A stretch of 64,000 nucleotides of DNA from an uncultured Desulfuromonadales bacterium (GCA_903868145.1 CAIPTY010000093.1:19271-83270); one strand, 5' to 3'; positions 34,229-43,400 are shown, counted from the stretch's first letter. Translations and numbers: made by a program. Notes: a model not told the origin generated them from the letters alone.

Positions 34229-34243
34229 TGGCACATTGGTTGC
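34229..34243 (+). promoter_or_regulatory. Sigma-54 (-24/-12) promoter of the TonB-receptor operon
   Basis: TGGCAC-ATTGG-TTGC matches the RpoN core consensus fully. The start codon is about 327 bases downstream, so a long leader is expected. I see no named riboswitch in that leader. Confidence 0.78.
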
Positions 34244-34569
34244 TCACCTATGCTTCATCCCCGAAAGATATGATCTCAATACATGACAGGAACCCTTCGT
34301 GATAACTCAGACTACTGACCATAAACACGAATTGACTGTCCAAGAAAACCGGGGCCGCTATAACCAAACCAATAAGCTGCAGTAGACATACCTATTCGGT
34401 ATAATTTTATTTTACGCTCTTTGAAAAAGTTTATTGGCACGGTTTTCAGGTGATTTATTGAAAATCCGGAGCACCTGTAAAGCCGCATCCATTTTGCCAC
34501 ACTGTAGTCGCTACTTCCAGGGTATGGGGCAGGAGGAGTCCAGATCGCTGGAGTAATAAAGAGGATCAC

Positions 34570-36579
34570 ATGCCAAACTTAATTCGTATGAGCGTTGCTA
34601 TGTCTTTACTTTTCCTAAGTATGTTCGCCGTGTCGGCAACGGCCCAGGATGAAAAAGGCTCTCTTGATTCATTTAAACAACTCATAAACACCGAAATCAC
34701 CACTGTGATCGGAGCCAGCAAGTACCAGCAGGACGTGACCGACGCTCCTGCTTCCGTTTCCATTATCACCTCTGATGATATTCGTAAGGGTGGGTACCGT
34801 ACCCTATCTGAAATTCTGAACTCGGTGCGCGGTTTTTATACTACCTACAATCGCGGATACAGCTTTGTCGGATTGAGGGGCTTCAGCCCATTGGGGGACT
34901 ATGGTACACGCCTGTTGGTGCTGATTGATGGTCACCGATTGAACGACGCTGTTTATGAACAAGCCCCCATCGGCAGCGACTTTCCGGTTGACATCGATCT
35001 CATCGACCGTATTGAAGTCATCCGCGGGCCGGGATCGTCTCTCTACGGCACCAACGCCTTTCTGGCAGTCATTAACGTTATTACCATCAGTGGCAAGGAT
35101 CTCAAAGGCGGCGAACTCTCTTCATCCGGTGGCAGCTTCAATACATGGACCGGTCGCGCCACCGGTGGCGGCAAATTGTCGAACGGCGCTGACTTTTTGT
35201 TCTCGGGCAGCTACCGGGACAGCGCCGGACGGCAACGTCTGTCGTTCCCGGAATACGCTGCTACCAACAACGGAGTCGCTCAAGGCCTGGATGGTGAAAA
35301 CTCATGGGATATCTTAACCAAGATCGCCTGGAAGGACTTCTCACTGTTGCTGTTGCACCAGAACAGAGACAAAACCCTCCCCACAGCCTCCTTCTACTCC
35401 ATCTTTAACGATCCTGGAGAAAAAACCAGTGACCGTCACACTCTGGCCGGTCTCAACTTCAGCCGGAATGGAGACTGGGCCACTCTGAACGCCCGCCTGA
35501 CCTACAATCGTTACGAGTATAGAGGCGACTATCCATTGGATAACTCAGGCGTGCGAACTCTGAACCGGGATATCACTGTAGCCGAATGGATCGGTAGCGA
35601 TCTGTATGCATCCAAAACGTTCGGCAAGCACCTGCTGACGATCGGGATGGAACACCGTTGGCAGTTCAGCGAGCAGCAGAGGAACTTCAACGTTATGCCA
35701 ACCTCCAACACGGTGCTTAACGACAACCACCAGAACATAATCCAGGGTTACTATCTTCAGGACGAATACCATATTCTGAATAACTTGATTCTGAACGCCG
35801 GTCTGCGCTACGACTACTATGACAATTTCGGCGGCACGATCAACCCACGGGCAGCCCTGATCTGGAAGCCTCAGAAGAGTAGCGTGCTGCGTCTTTCCTA
35901 CGGCGAAGCCTTTCGGGCACCCAATGCCTATGAACGGTACTATTCTGACCAGGTCGGCATTAAAGGAAACTCGGGCCTGAAACCGGAAAAGATTCGCACC
36001 ATGGAGCTTGGCTGGGATCAGTTCATAGGTAACAATTTCAAAACTACCGTTACCGCTTACTATTCACGCATCGAGGATATGCTGGATCAGACAATTGATG
36101 GTTCTGACGGTCTGGCGGTCTTCAAGAATCAGAGTCAAATTGAGTTAAAAGGGATTGAGCTGCAAGCGGAAGGGAAATGGGAAAGCGGTTTCAGCGGACG
36201 TGTGAGCTACGGTTATCAGGAGAGTAAAAAACAGGGAAGCGCTCAAGCCCCCGCCAATTCCCCTGGCAGCTTGGCAAAGGCATCCCTGACCGCTCCCCTC
36301 CCTCTTAAAAAAAGCTTCGCCACCATTGAAACGCTCTACAGCAGTTCTCGTCTTAATGCGGCAGGCGACAAGATTGCCGGTGCCGCCATCGTTAACCTGA
36401 CGTTGCTGAGCCGTGATCTGGTGAAGGGGCTGGATCTCTCTGCTTCGATCTATAACCTATTTGATACCCGGTATGCAATGCCAGTCGGGCCCGAACAGAC
36501 CAACAGTCTTTCGGAAACCCTCCGGAGCATCCAGCAGGACGGTATCACCTTCCGTATAAAAGCCACATACCGGTTCTGA
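34570..36579 (+). CDS. TonB-dependent outer-membrane receptor
   Basis: The 669-residue product has a signal peptide (cleavage near TATAQ), a plug domain (DAPASVSIITSDDIRKGG, LRGFSPLGDYGTRLLVLIDG, IEVIRGPGSSLYGTNAF) and a 22-strand-type barrel. It ends in KATYRF, with the C-terminal aromatic residue needed for barrel assembly. Relatives import siderophores, cobalamin or other ligands using TonB energy. The ligand here is unknown. It is directly upstream of YfiR-like and GGDEF-EAL genes, so a sensory role or an outer-membrane partner role in c-di-GMP control is inferred. Confidence 0.9.
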   Translation: MPNLIRMSVAMSLLFLSMFAVSATAQDEKGSLDSFKQLINTEITTVIGASKYQQDVTDAPASVSIITSDDIRKGGYRTLSEILNSVRGFYTTYNRGYSFVGLRGFSPLGDYGTRLLVLIDGHRLNDAVYEQAPIGSDFPVDIDLIDRIEVIRGPGSSLYGTNAFLAVINVITISGKDLKGGELSSSGGSFNTWTGRATGGGKLSNGADFLFSGSYRDSAGRQRLSFPEYAATNNGVAQGLDGENSWDILTKIAWKDFSLLLLHQNRDKTLPTASFYSIFNDPGEKTSDRHTLAGLNFSRNGDWATLNARLTYNRYEYRGDYPLDNSGVRTLNRDITVAEWIGSDLYASKTFGKHLLTIGMEHRWQFSEQQRNFNVMPTSNTVLNDNHQNIIQGYYLQDEYHILNNLILNAGLRYDYYDNFGGTINPRAALIWKPQKSSVLRLSYGEAFRAPNAYERYYSDQVGIKGNSGLKPEKIRTMELGWDQFIGNNFKTTVTAYYSRIEDMLDQTIDGSDGLAVFKNQSQIELKGIELQAEGKWESGFSGRVSYGYQESKKQGSAQAPANSPGSLAKASLTAPLPLKKSFATIETLYSSSRLNAAGDKIAGAAIVNLTLLSRDLVKGLDLSASIYNLFDTRYAMPVGPEQTNSLSETLRSIQQDGITFRIKATYRF

Positions 36580-36587
36580 CCGTGGTT

Positions 36588-37112
36588 ATGAAATGGTTTG
36601 TCATACTGATGATGGTTATGCTCCCTACAGCACTTTCATATGGGCAAGACCAGGATATTCCTAATGAATATCTGATCAAGGTCAAGTATCTGCTCAATAT
36701 ACCGCTTTTTTCCGAGGCAAATTCAAAGATAAGCAGCACTACATCTTACGCCATCTGCCTGGTCGGCGACACTCCTCTGGAGAGCATCCTTGCGTCATCG
36801 AAGGGAATAGTTATCAAGAAGCTTCCTCTGGCTGTCTACAAAGTGGAGGAGCTCCGTCAGATAGACAGTTGCCAGATGCTGTTTGTTGCCTCATCAGAAC
36901 GTTACCGTTTGCAAATACTGCTGTCGGAGGCCCATCGACACGGGATTATGACCATCAGTGACATGCGCGACTTCGCCCGTCTGGGTGGCATGATAGGGCT
37001 GTTGACTATAGACAACCGGATCGCCTTCGACCTTAACCTGTCCGCCGCCGGCAAGGCCTCCATCTCTTTCAGTTCGCATCTACTGAAATTAGCCCACGAT
37101 ATAATTAAGTGA
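36588..37112 (+). CDS. YfiR-like periplasmic regulator (DUF4154)
   Basis: The product of about 174 residues has a signal peptide ending near LSYGQ. A DUF4154 domain follows: IKVKYLLNIPLF, ICLVGDTPLES, the CQMLFVASSER block, ILTISD-like IMTISDMRDFARLGGMIGL and RIAFDLNLSAAGKASISFSSHLLKLA. In Pseudomonas, YfiR is a periplasmic inhibitor of the diguanylate cyclase YfiN. The next gene encodes a YfiN-like protein, so the same inhibitor-enzyme relation is inferred. GTG 36582 is an alternative start. The gap to the next gene is four bases. Confidence 0.85.
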   Translation: MKWFVILMMVMLPTALSYGQDQDIPNEYLIKVKYLLNIPLFSEANSKISSTTSYAICLVGDTPLESILASSKGIVIKKLPLAVYKVEELRQIDSCQMLFVASSERYRLQILLSEAHRHGIMTISDMRDFARLGGMIGLLTIDNRIAFDLNLSAAGKASISFSSHLLKLAHDIIK

Positions 37113-37116
37113 GACC

Positions 37117-39285
37117 ATGAACTTAATCGAACGCAGATTCAGGTCACTTTCAAGTTTTCGCAGCAAGCAGAGACTGATTATCATGCTCTCCTGTTCCATC
37201 GTGCTGTTGACCACCATGATCAGCTTTCTGGTCTATAGTTTTTTCGCTTTCAATCAGGACAGTCGTGAGCGACTGGGCATGCTGAGCGACATCATTGCCG
37301 CAGATGTTGGAGCCGCTCTGGCATTTGCCGATGATCAGGCTGTAAGCAAATCACTCGCTGCTTTCAAGGCTGACGAATCAATCAATCAAATCATCGTACT
37401 GAATGAACAAAATCAGGTCAGCGCCTTTTATCATCAGAAAATGGATAAAATGCCGGGAAACCTTCAGCAATACCTGAGGGAACTGCGTTCCAAGGCCGGA
37501 AAATATCTTTTTGTACTGAACCCCGTACTGGAAAGCCCTGTCAGCAGAGACGGCATCCATCTTGGAAGCGTTATCATCGAGCAGGGCGAACACGTCATTT
37601 CCAGAAAACTGGCCGCCACCACCGGTATCAGCGCCCTGATTCTGTTGTTTTCTCTCCTGTTCAGCTATCTGCTGGCCGAGCGTTTCCAGCGGCTAATCAC
37701 CGAACCGGTGACCGCTATGGCTACCACCATGCAAGAGGTTAGTTACACCAAGGATTATTCAAAGCGAGTGGTAACCGGTGACCTTGACGAGATTGGGCAT
37801 TTAGCGAAGCACTTCAATGAGATGCTGGCAGAAATAGAACGGCGGGACATTTCTCTTATTGAGCGTCATGAAGAACTTTACAAGCTTGCAAATTTTGACA
37901 CATTGACCGGTCTGCCGAATCGCGCCCTTTTCAGCGACCGACTGGAGCAGGCTCTGCGTCGGGCTAGCAGAACCGGAGAATGCCTGGCTGTGCTTTTCAT
38001 CGATCTGGATAATTTCAAGATGATTAACGATACCCATGGGCACCTGATCGGTGACAAGTTTCTACAGGAAACAGCCGCCAGGCTTGCGGCCGGTACCCGT
38101 GCAGAAGACACTCTGGCACGCCTGGGGGGGGATGAGTTCTCAGTTTTTCTACAGGATGTCAAGACAACGGAAAATGCCATGATGATAGCCCGCAAACATG
38201 TTGAAAACCTGTTTCCTCACTTTCAGGTTGACGATAAAAGTCTGTTCGCGTCCGCCAGCATTGGAGTAGCGATTTTCCCCAAACATGGTATCACAGCGGA
38301 AGTTTTAGTCAAAAATGCCGATTCCGCTATGTACCTGGCAAAAGAAAAAGGAAAAAATAACGTCGATCTCTTCACAGACTCACTGGACATAAAGCTTTCG
38401 GAAAAATTAACCCTCAGCACCGATCTGCGCAAGGCGCTGGAACTGGACGAATTTGAGTTGTATTACCAGCCCAGAATAAACCTGGAGAAAAATACCTGGG
38501 CCAGCGCCGAGGCTTTGATTCGCTGGAACCACCCGGATCTGGGAATAGTTTCCCCAGATAAATTCATACCCCTGGCCGTACAAACCGGCCTGATTCTTCC
38601 GATTGGTGAATGGGTGCTCCGTGAAGCGTGTCGCCAACTTCATGAATGGCATTGCCAGGGTTTCCAACTCCCGAGAATATCCGTAAACGTATCGCCACTT
38701 CAGTTGCAGCGACAGGACCTGCTTGGTATTGTAAAGGATGTACTTACAGCAAACAGCCTCTGCACTCAGTCTCTGGAACTGGAAATCGTGGAAAGTGCCC
38801 TGATGGAAGATATGGGGCGTTCCATAACGGTTCTGAAGGAATTGCGGAACATTGGCGTGAAAATCAGTATCGACGATTTTGGAACCGGATATTCATCGCT
38901 TAGTTATCTGCATGCTCTGCCGATCGATATTTTGAAAATTGACCGGTCATTTCTGTGGCAAGTACACGAATCCAAAGAAGATGAGCAGATCTTTGCCGCA
39001 ATCGTAGCCATTTCATTAAGCCTTGGCCTTGAAGTGGTTACCGAAGGCGTCGAGAACATAGAACATGAACAGATACTAAAAAAATATAGCTGTCATGAAG
39101 CTCAGGGGTATTTTTACGCTAGGCCATTGCCTGCTGCTGATCTTTTTCAGCGCTTCATGACGACAAAGATGGGCCTCAATGACGTTCGGTTGCAATCTTT
39201 TGAAAACTCCAAACCCTGCTGCTGCATGCTTGCAAATGGTCCAGCCAGCCGCTGTGGAGATGGGCCAAAACTGTTATGTGCGTGA
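37117..39285 (+). CDS. YfiN-like membrane protein with CHASE8, HAMP, GGDEF and EAL domains
   Basis: In order: a membrane helix (about 20-45), a CHASE8-type periplasmic sensor (about 50-165), a second helix (about 168-190), HAMP (about 190-245), GGDEF (about 260-425) and EAL (about 435-695). GGDEF is intact near 337-341, with an I-site RAED five residues before it. E465-A466-L467 and DDFGTGYSS are intact. Both c-di-GMP synthesis and hydrolysis are therefore possible. The last 25 residues form an unusual cysteine-rich tail (PCCC..., C, C) not expected in this family. YfiR is encoded just upstream, which suggests a YfiR-YfiN type circuit. Confidence 0.88.
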   Translation: MNLIERRFRSLSSFRSKQRLIIMLSCSIVLLTTMISFLVYSFFAFNQDSRERLGMLSDIIAADVGAALAFADDQAVSKSLAAFKADESINQIIVLNEQNQVSAFYHQKMDKMPGNLQQYLRELRSKAGKYLFVLNPVLESPVSRDGIHLGSVIIEQGEHVISRKLAATTGISALILLFSLLFSYLLAERFQRLITEPVTAMATTMQEVSYTKDYSKRVVTGDLDEIGHLAKHFNEMLAEIERRDISLIERHEELYKLANFDTLTGLPNRALFSDRLEQALRRASRTGECLAVLFIDLDNFKMINDTHGHLIGDKFLQETAARLAAGTRAEDTLARLGGDEFSVFLQDVKTTENAMMIARKHVENLFPHFQVDDKSLFASASIGVAIFPKHGITAEVLVKNADSAMYLAKEKGKNNVDLFTDSLDIKLSEKLTLSTDLRKALELDEFELYYQPRINLEKNTWASAEALIRWNHPDLGIVSPDKFIPLAVQTGLILPIGEWVLREACRQLHEWHCQGFQLPRISVNVSPLQLQRQDLLGIVKDVLTANSLCTQSLELEIVESALMEDMGRSITVLKELRNIGVKISIDDFGTGYSSLSYLHALPIDILKIDRSFLWQVHESKEDEQIFAAIVAISLSLGLEVVTEGVENIEHEQILKKYSCHEAQGYFYARPLPAADLFQRFMTTKMGLNDVRLQSFENSKPCCCMLANGPASRCGDGPKLLCA

Positions 39286-39573
39286 TGTTTTAACACTCCT
39301 GCAATCTCATATATGAAGGCCTTTACACTCGTTGCGACAATTATGCTGAAGAGAAAAATCAACCATCTATGCAACCTACAACCGTGCTAAAAATAGCCAT
39401 TTTATAGCATGTTGTAAATATTTATCTGATCAGGTGCAACCTATGGAGGGCAAATGGCTGACAAGATCAGCTAACAAAAGACAAGGTCACATGCTCTTTT
39501 TCTTTGTCATACTTATTCTTGTTGTAGGTGCGGATTGCTTCTTTCCCGATTTTGATCTCCCTGTTGTTCTTCT

Positions 39574-39701
39574 TTAGGTATGCGGCGCACTGTCTGCGGC
39601 AGAACGATGTTGAGGAATGTGGTGACCCTGGTAAATCCCAGGGAGATGCCAGCCTCAGCTTGCCCTTTACTCCCAGGTTGGGCGGATTGGTGGGCGGAGC
39701 G
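39574..39701 (-). pseudogene. Fossil of an amino-acid ABC transporter permease
   Basis: On the minus strand one frame reads RSAHQS, then SKGQAEAGISLGF, TRVTTFLN and IVLPQTVRR. This matches the cytoplasmic EAA loop of polar amino-acid permeases (GQ-EAA-xxx-G, nine residues, then I-x-LP-Q-RR). It has no start and no flanking transmembrane parts, and continuity is lost on both sides. It lies immediately downstream of the cysteine-synthase-like gene, so a former cystine or amino-acid uptake operon is an inference. Confidence 0.6.
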
Positions 39702-39749
39702 TTGTTTTCATCCAGGCTCCAGGTAACAGGATTTATAACAAGCCTGCTT

Positions 39750-41072
39750 CTAAGTCACAGACGGCTCCCGCCATTGCCCCGTCTCCCAGAAACGCTTCAG
39801 GGCAGCCCGCCACGGTTCAGGATTCAGCCCCGCTTCTGCAAGCCATGCCGGCCGGTAGTATTTGTCCCGGTAACGGGCACCCTCGTCACAGATGATGCTG
39901 ACAACAGAACCACCACGCCCTTCACTGTTCATCTTGTCCATTTGACGCAGAACGCCGTAGAAGTTTGTCCCGGTTGAAGGGCCAACCTCAAATCCGACCA
40001 GATCTGAAACAAACTGCATTGCGGCTACGGAGGCGCTGTCAGGTACTTTGATCATCTGTGAGACTCCTTCCCGCAGAAGGCTGAAGGTTTGCCCGAACAC
40101 AACCGGCCCTCCGGATCCGATCCCTTCAATTCTTGAGCTGGTGGTAATACTTAATTTCTCATCTCCACTCTGATACCAGTCATAGAGAACGGAATCCTCA
40201 GGATCTACCACCGCCAGCCGGGAGGGACAGTTACGGCCGTTGAAGTCAGCCCATTTGCGCAGGTATCTGGCGATGCTGGTTGCAGTGCCCCCGGAACCGG
40301 CCCCGGCGACGAACCAGTCTGGACAGTGGAATGATTCCATCTCCATCTGACGATAGACCTCAGCCGCAATATTCATGCTCCGGTCTGCGTCGGCGTCAAA
40401 GTAGTCAAGCACTTTTTCTGTATTGGCAAACTGGTTTAAATTGTAGCCCTGCGGGTCGCTTTTAAGGATTTCTACCAGATACGCGCCAGGGCTCTGACCG
40501 GGGGGTGCAATGGCAACCTTGCCCCCATACTGCTTGATAGCGCTGATTTTAAGTTCACTGATGCCGGGGCGCATGACCGCCGTAAACGACAGACCGAGCA
40601 ATCCGGCAAAATATGCCTCCCCGATGGCTGTGTTTCCGCTCGTAGTCTCATACAGATTCGACTTCGGGCCAATGGTGCCATTGACCAGAGCCGCCATGAT
40701 AAGCCCCCACGCAACCCGGTGCTTGAGGCTGCCGGTGGGAGATTTTGCCTCGTTTTTCAGATAGATGTGCAGATCCTTCCTGAAAGGCGCCTTCAGATGC
40801 AGGAGCGGTGTTATCCCGGAACGTTTTCGCTCTGACCACATCAACTTGATGGCATCCCTGCTCCAGGCAGGATCCGTCACGATTCGTGATGTCTCCCGCG
40901 CCGAACGGTTGAGCGGTGCAGTTGAACAGAGAGAAACTGCAGGACAAGCCAACAGAGTCAGGCCAATTGCGGTTTCTTTAAGAAATGTCCTGCGGTTGCA
41001 GGTACGCCCATGAGAACTCTCTCCCATCTCGACGGTTTTACTAAAAACCGCTTCATCTGTTGCGTTTTTCAT
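39750..41072 (-). CDS. Tat-exported cysteine-synthase-like PLP enzyme
   Basis: The 440-residue product is a fold-type II PLP enzyme of the cysteine synthase/cystathionine beta-synthase family. K117 in SPTGSLKHR is the PLP lysine and TTSGNT (143-148) is the substrate loop; the glycine-rich AGAGSGGTATS binds phosphate. Its N-terminus carries a twin-arginine motif, NRRTFLK (26-32), followed by a hydrophobic core, which predicts export of the folded, cofactor-loaded enzyme. This is unusual, because family members are cytosolic. AGGAGG precedes the ATG. Whether it makes or degrades cysteine, or acts on another amino acid, is unknown. Confidence 0.82.
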   Translation of the reverse strand: MKNATDEAVFSKTVEMGESSHGRTCNRRTFLKETAIGLTLLACPAVSLCSTAPLNRSARETSRIVTDPAWSRDAIKLMWSERKRSGITPLLHLKAPFRKDLHIYLKNEAKSPTGSLKHRVAWGLIMAALVNGTIGPKSNLYETTSGNTAIGEAYFAGLLGLSFTAVMRPGISELKISAIKQYGGKVAIAPPGQSPGAYLVEILKSDPQGYNLNQFANTEKVLDYFDADADRSMNIAAEVYRQMEMESFHCPDWFVAGAGSGGTATSIARYLRKWADFNGRNCPSRLAVVDPEDSVLYDWYQSGDEKLSITTSSRIEGIGSGGPVVFGQTFSLLREGVSQMIKVPDSASVAAMQFVSDLVGFEVGPSTGTNFYGVLRQMDKMNSEGRGGSVVSIICDEGARYRDKYYRPAWLAEAGLNPEPWRAALKRFWETGQWREPSVT

Positions 41073-41202
41073 AGTGAACCTCCTGATTTTGATCTGACCT
41101 GTCAGAAAATTTCAATAAGGTATGTCAGACAACTCGATTGTACTGTAGAAAAATAGCCAAATACGTTGAAGTGCTTTCCAGTATTCCACGGCCAAGATCA
41201 AC

Positions 41203-41233
41203 AGAAGGCTCCTCATGCATCGGGGAGCCTTCT
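41203..41233 (-). terminator. Hairpin downstream of the phosphoesterase lipoprotein gene
   Basis: AGAAGGCTCC (41203-41212) pairs with GGAGCCTTCT (41224-41233). It lies 74 bases after the stop of the minus-strand gene at 41307 and before the cysteine-synthase-like gene. The T-run is weak. Confidence 0.5.
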
Positions 41234-41306
41234 TATGTGAATCACAGGTTCCCGTTCGGAATAATCTCGATGATCTTGTTATTAACGCACGTGAGAAACG
41301 ATAGTC

Positions 41307-43118
41307 TTAATACGACCATGTCTGGGTATCCACGATCCCTCCATCAGCTATAGCCCCTCCCGTGCCGGTGTGTGCACCTATGATTTCAGCCGTTATTGTC
41401 CTGGCTTTGTAGTCAACACTGAACTTCCCGTAGGCAAAATCCGCAAGTGGTGTCGGAAGACCCGATGAAAATGGCAGCATCCAGCTTGCAAACGTATTTT
41501 CCATATCTTTGGCTCCCCCTGTTCCAAGGACGTAATAGTTAACATTATTTTGCAGGGTGCGTGCGGTTCTGTGTGTGTGACCTGAAATGACGATCACATT
41601 CTTTCTGCCGTTTATCAGCGGCTGAATATCTGCATTGAGCTTCGTCATATTATCCCAGTAGTCACCTATTTCCGAACTGTCGCTGCCGTACGGTGCCGGA
41701 TGCAATAGCAGGATAATGGGACCGCCTGAGTAGGCGCCAGCAATCCAGGTTTGAATTTTTGCCTTGATAGTTGCAGCATCAGTAACCGAATAACAGTTGT
41801 AGGTATTCAGCACGATAACCCTGATCCCACCATAGTCAGCCATATAGGTGTACGAGTCATAAGAAGTTGTGCCATCTTTCAGCGTAACATTATCATCGGA
41901 GCTCCTGTAGATCCCCGCCATTAAGGAACCATACTCCTCAAAACTTCCACGTTTGTAACTTGTCTGCCCAAAACTGTCCTTTCCCTCATGATTTCCAGCG
42001 CTCATATAGGTAGGAACTGATGCTCTCATCCATGTATGGTATCTCAAGTCATTTGTTGTAAATTTAGAATCAAAGCCGTTGGCTGATCTGAGCCATTCGT
42101 GCGCCCAGCCATAATGGCGGTAGCCAGTAATGAGGTTCATTACATCGATATGCTGTCCCATTTCCGTGGCATCACCGTTGTGAGCCAAGAAAGTCTGAAC
42201 GTTGGGATCAGTTGCCAACCCACTGGATTTAATTAGACTCTCTTCGACTTGTGGAAGGTTGTCAGTGTCACTGTCATACAGTCTCCGGTTATCACCAAAA
42301 CTGAAAAAGACCTGATTGGAAACCACTCCGCTTTGAATGTCTGCCCAACTGGGAGCCGTGCGGAAGGAGGCATCGACGGCAGAGACACCACCGCTATTTG
42401 TTACAGTTACTGTGTAGCTGAATAATCTGTTTGAGGGAAGTCCACTGAAAGTATACTGGCGTATATCCTGATCCCCTATCTGTGAGGAGCCTAAGGTGGT
42501 TGTTTTAACCATGGCAAAAGGGCCATATGGCGTATTATTTGTTGTGTCGGTTACTTTAACCGTAGCGGTAGCTTTCGGTGATAAACCGATTCGTACCGTC
42601 ATATTGCTCGTATTGGTAGCGTTGTCCTGAGTATAGAGAAGCCATGGCCCCATGCTGATAGTTGACGGAACTGTGAGGAACTTTATAAGTCCAAAAGAGC
42701 CATTTGGTGCCATAGCTCTAGCCCGAACTGTTGATGGACCCGCGTTTGAACGGGTAAACGTGCCGTTCATTCTTCCGGCACTATATGTTCCATTATACTT
42801 GATGGTCGATGTTGGGCTGGTGAGAGTCATCTGTATGATGTTGTTCTCTAGTGAGCCGACCGCATGAAAAAGTTCTTCGTCAATTGATATGGAACCGCTG
42901 AAATCCTTTGAATCTTTAGCATGAACAATGTCTACCTTGATATTGGGATTTCCAGATGAGACCGCTTCGGAATGAACCCCACCCCAGGGGCCGTGCAGTA
43001 TCCCTACTTCATAAGAGACTGGTACCGAGTTGTCACCATCACTGCATCCGGCAGAAAGAAATAAAACTCCAAGCAACAGAATGCAGAAGCATCTTTTAAG
43101 AATCCAGAACAGTTTCAC
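41307..43118 (-). CDS. Calcineurin-like metallophosphoesterase lipoprotein
   Basis: The 603-residue product has a lipoprotein signal (LFLSAGC). An N-terminal beta-rich region of about 240 residues, with a fibronectin/purple-acid-phosphatase-like part, precedes a metallophosphoesterase domain. The metal motifs are FGDNR, HNGD, GNHEG, LHPAP and SGHTHR. Such surface enzymes hydrolyse phosphate esters. Translation starts at GTG 43118 behind AAAGGAG. The substrate is unknown; the architecture resembles purple acid phosphatases but lacks proof of that activity. Confidence 0.82.
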   Translation of the reverse strand: MKLFWILKRCFCILLLGVLFLSAGCSDGDNSVPVSYEVGILHGPWGGVHSEAVSSGNPNIKVDIVHAKDSKDFSGSISIDEELFHAVGSLENNIIQMTLTSPTSTIKYNGTYSAGRMNGTFTRSNAGPSTVRARAMAPNGSFGLIKFLTVPSTISMGPWLLYTQDNATNTSNMTVRIGLSPKATATVKVTDTTNNTPYGPFAMVKTTTLGSSQIGDQDIRQYTFSGLPSNRLFSYTVTVTNSGGVSAVDASFRTAPSWADIQSGVVSNQVFFSFGDNRRLYDSDTDNLPQVEESLIKSSGLATDPNVQTFLAHNGDATEMGQHIDVMNLITGYRHYGWAHEWLRSANGFDSKFTTNDLRYHTWMRASVPTYMSAGNHEGKDSFGQTSYKRGSFEEYGSLMAGIYRSSDDNVTLKDGTTSYDSYTYMADYGGIRVIVLNTYNCYSVTDAATIKAKIQTWIAGAYSGGPIILLLHPAPYGSDSSEIGDYWDNMTKLNADIQPLINGRKNVIVISGHTHRTARTLQNNVNYYVLGTGGAKDMENTFASWMLPFSSGLPTPLADFAYGKFSVDYKARTITAEIIGAHTGTGGAIADGGIVDTQTWSY

Positions 43119-43346
43119 GATATTTCTCCTTTGGTAATCATAGATTCGTGGGGTTAACCACGATAAGAGCTTCGATAAGGTTGCGGGGTGAGAATTTCAT
43201 GTAATTGAAATCAAACCAGTTTGAATCGACGGCGATATTCGGAAACTGAATCCTGTCACATGCCAAAACCGCTCATCGGTGATCAGTCGTCCCAGTACCC
43301 TCTCAACTGCGTCTTGCAACATAACCTCTCCCGGCAACCTTCTGAT

Positions 43347-43362
43347 TGTCCAATACAGGACA
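43347..43362. promoter_or_regulatory. Palindromic operator TGTCC-N6-GGACA, copy 1
   Basis: TGTCCAATACAGGACA matches copies 2 and 3 at every half-site base. It lies about 33 bases upstream of a possible -10 box at 43395. Confidence 0.5.
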
Positions 43363-43394
43363 GTTTTGGCATGTTGCATGTTGGTATAGGGGTA

Positions 43395-43400
43395 TATAAT
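43395..43400 (+). promoter_or_regulatory. Possible sigma-70 -10 element
   Basis: TATAAT is preceded by a poor -35-like TTGCAT with 15-16 base spacing. It points toward the tpx operon, 260 bases away, with two palindromic operators in between. Confidence 0.3.

Noticed and set aside
39528..39977. Plus-strand frame of 149 codons overlapping the cysteine-synthase-like gene
   Set aside because: It overlaps a well-supported minus-strand gene and the permease fossil, and its translation resembles no protein family.
43375..43400. GG...GC pairs near TTTGGCATGTTGC as another sigma-54 promoter before tpx
   Set aside because: The spacing between GG and GC is six bases, not ten.
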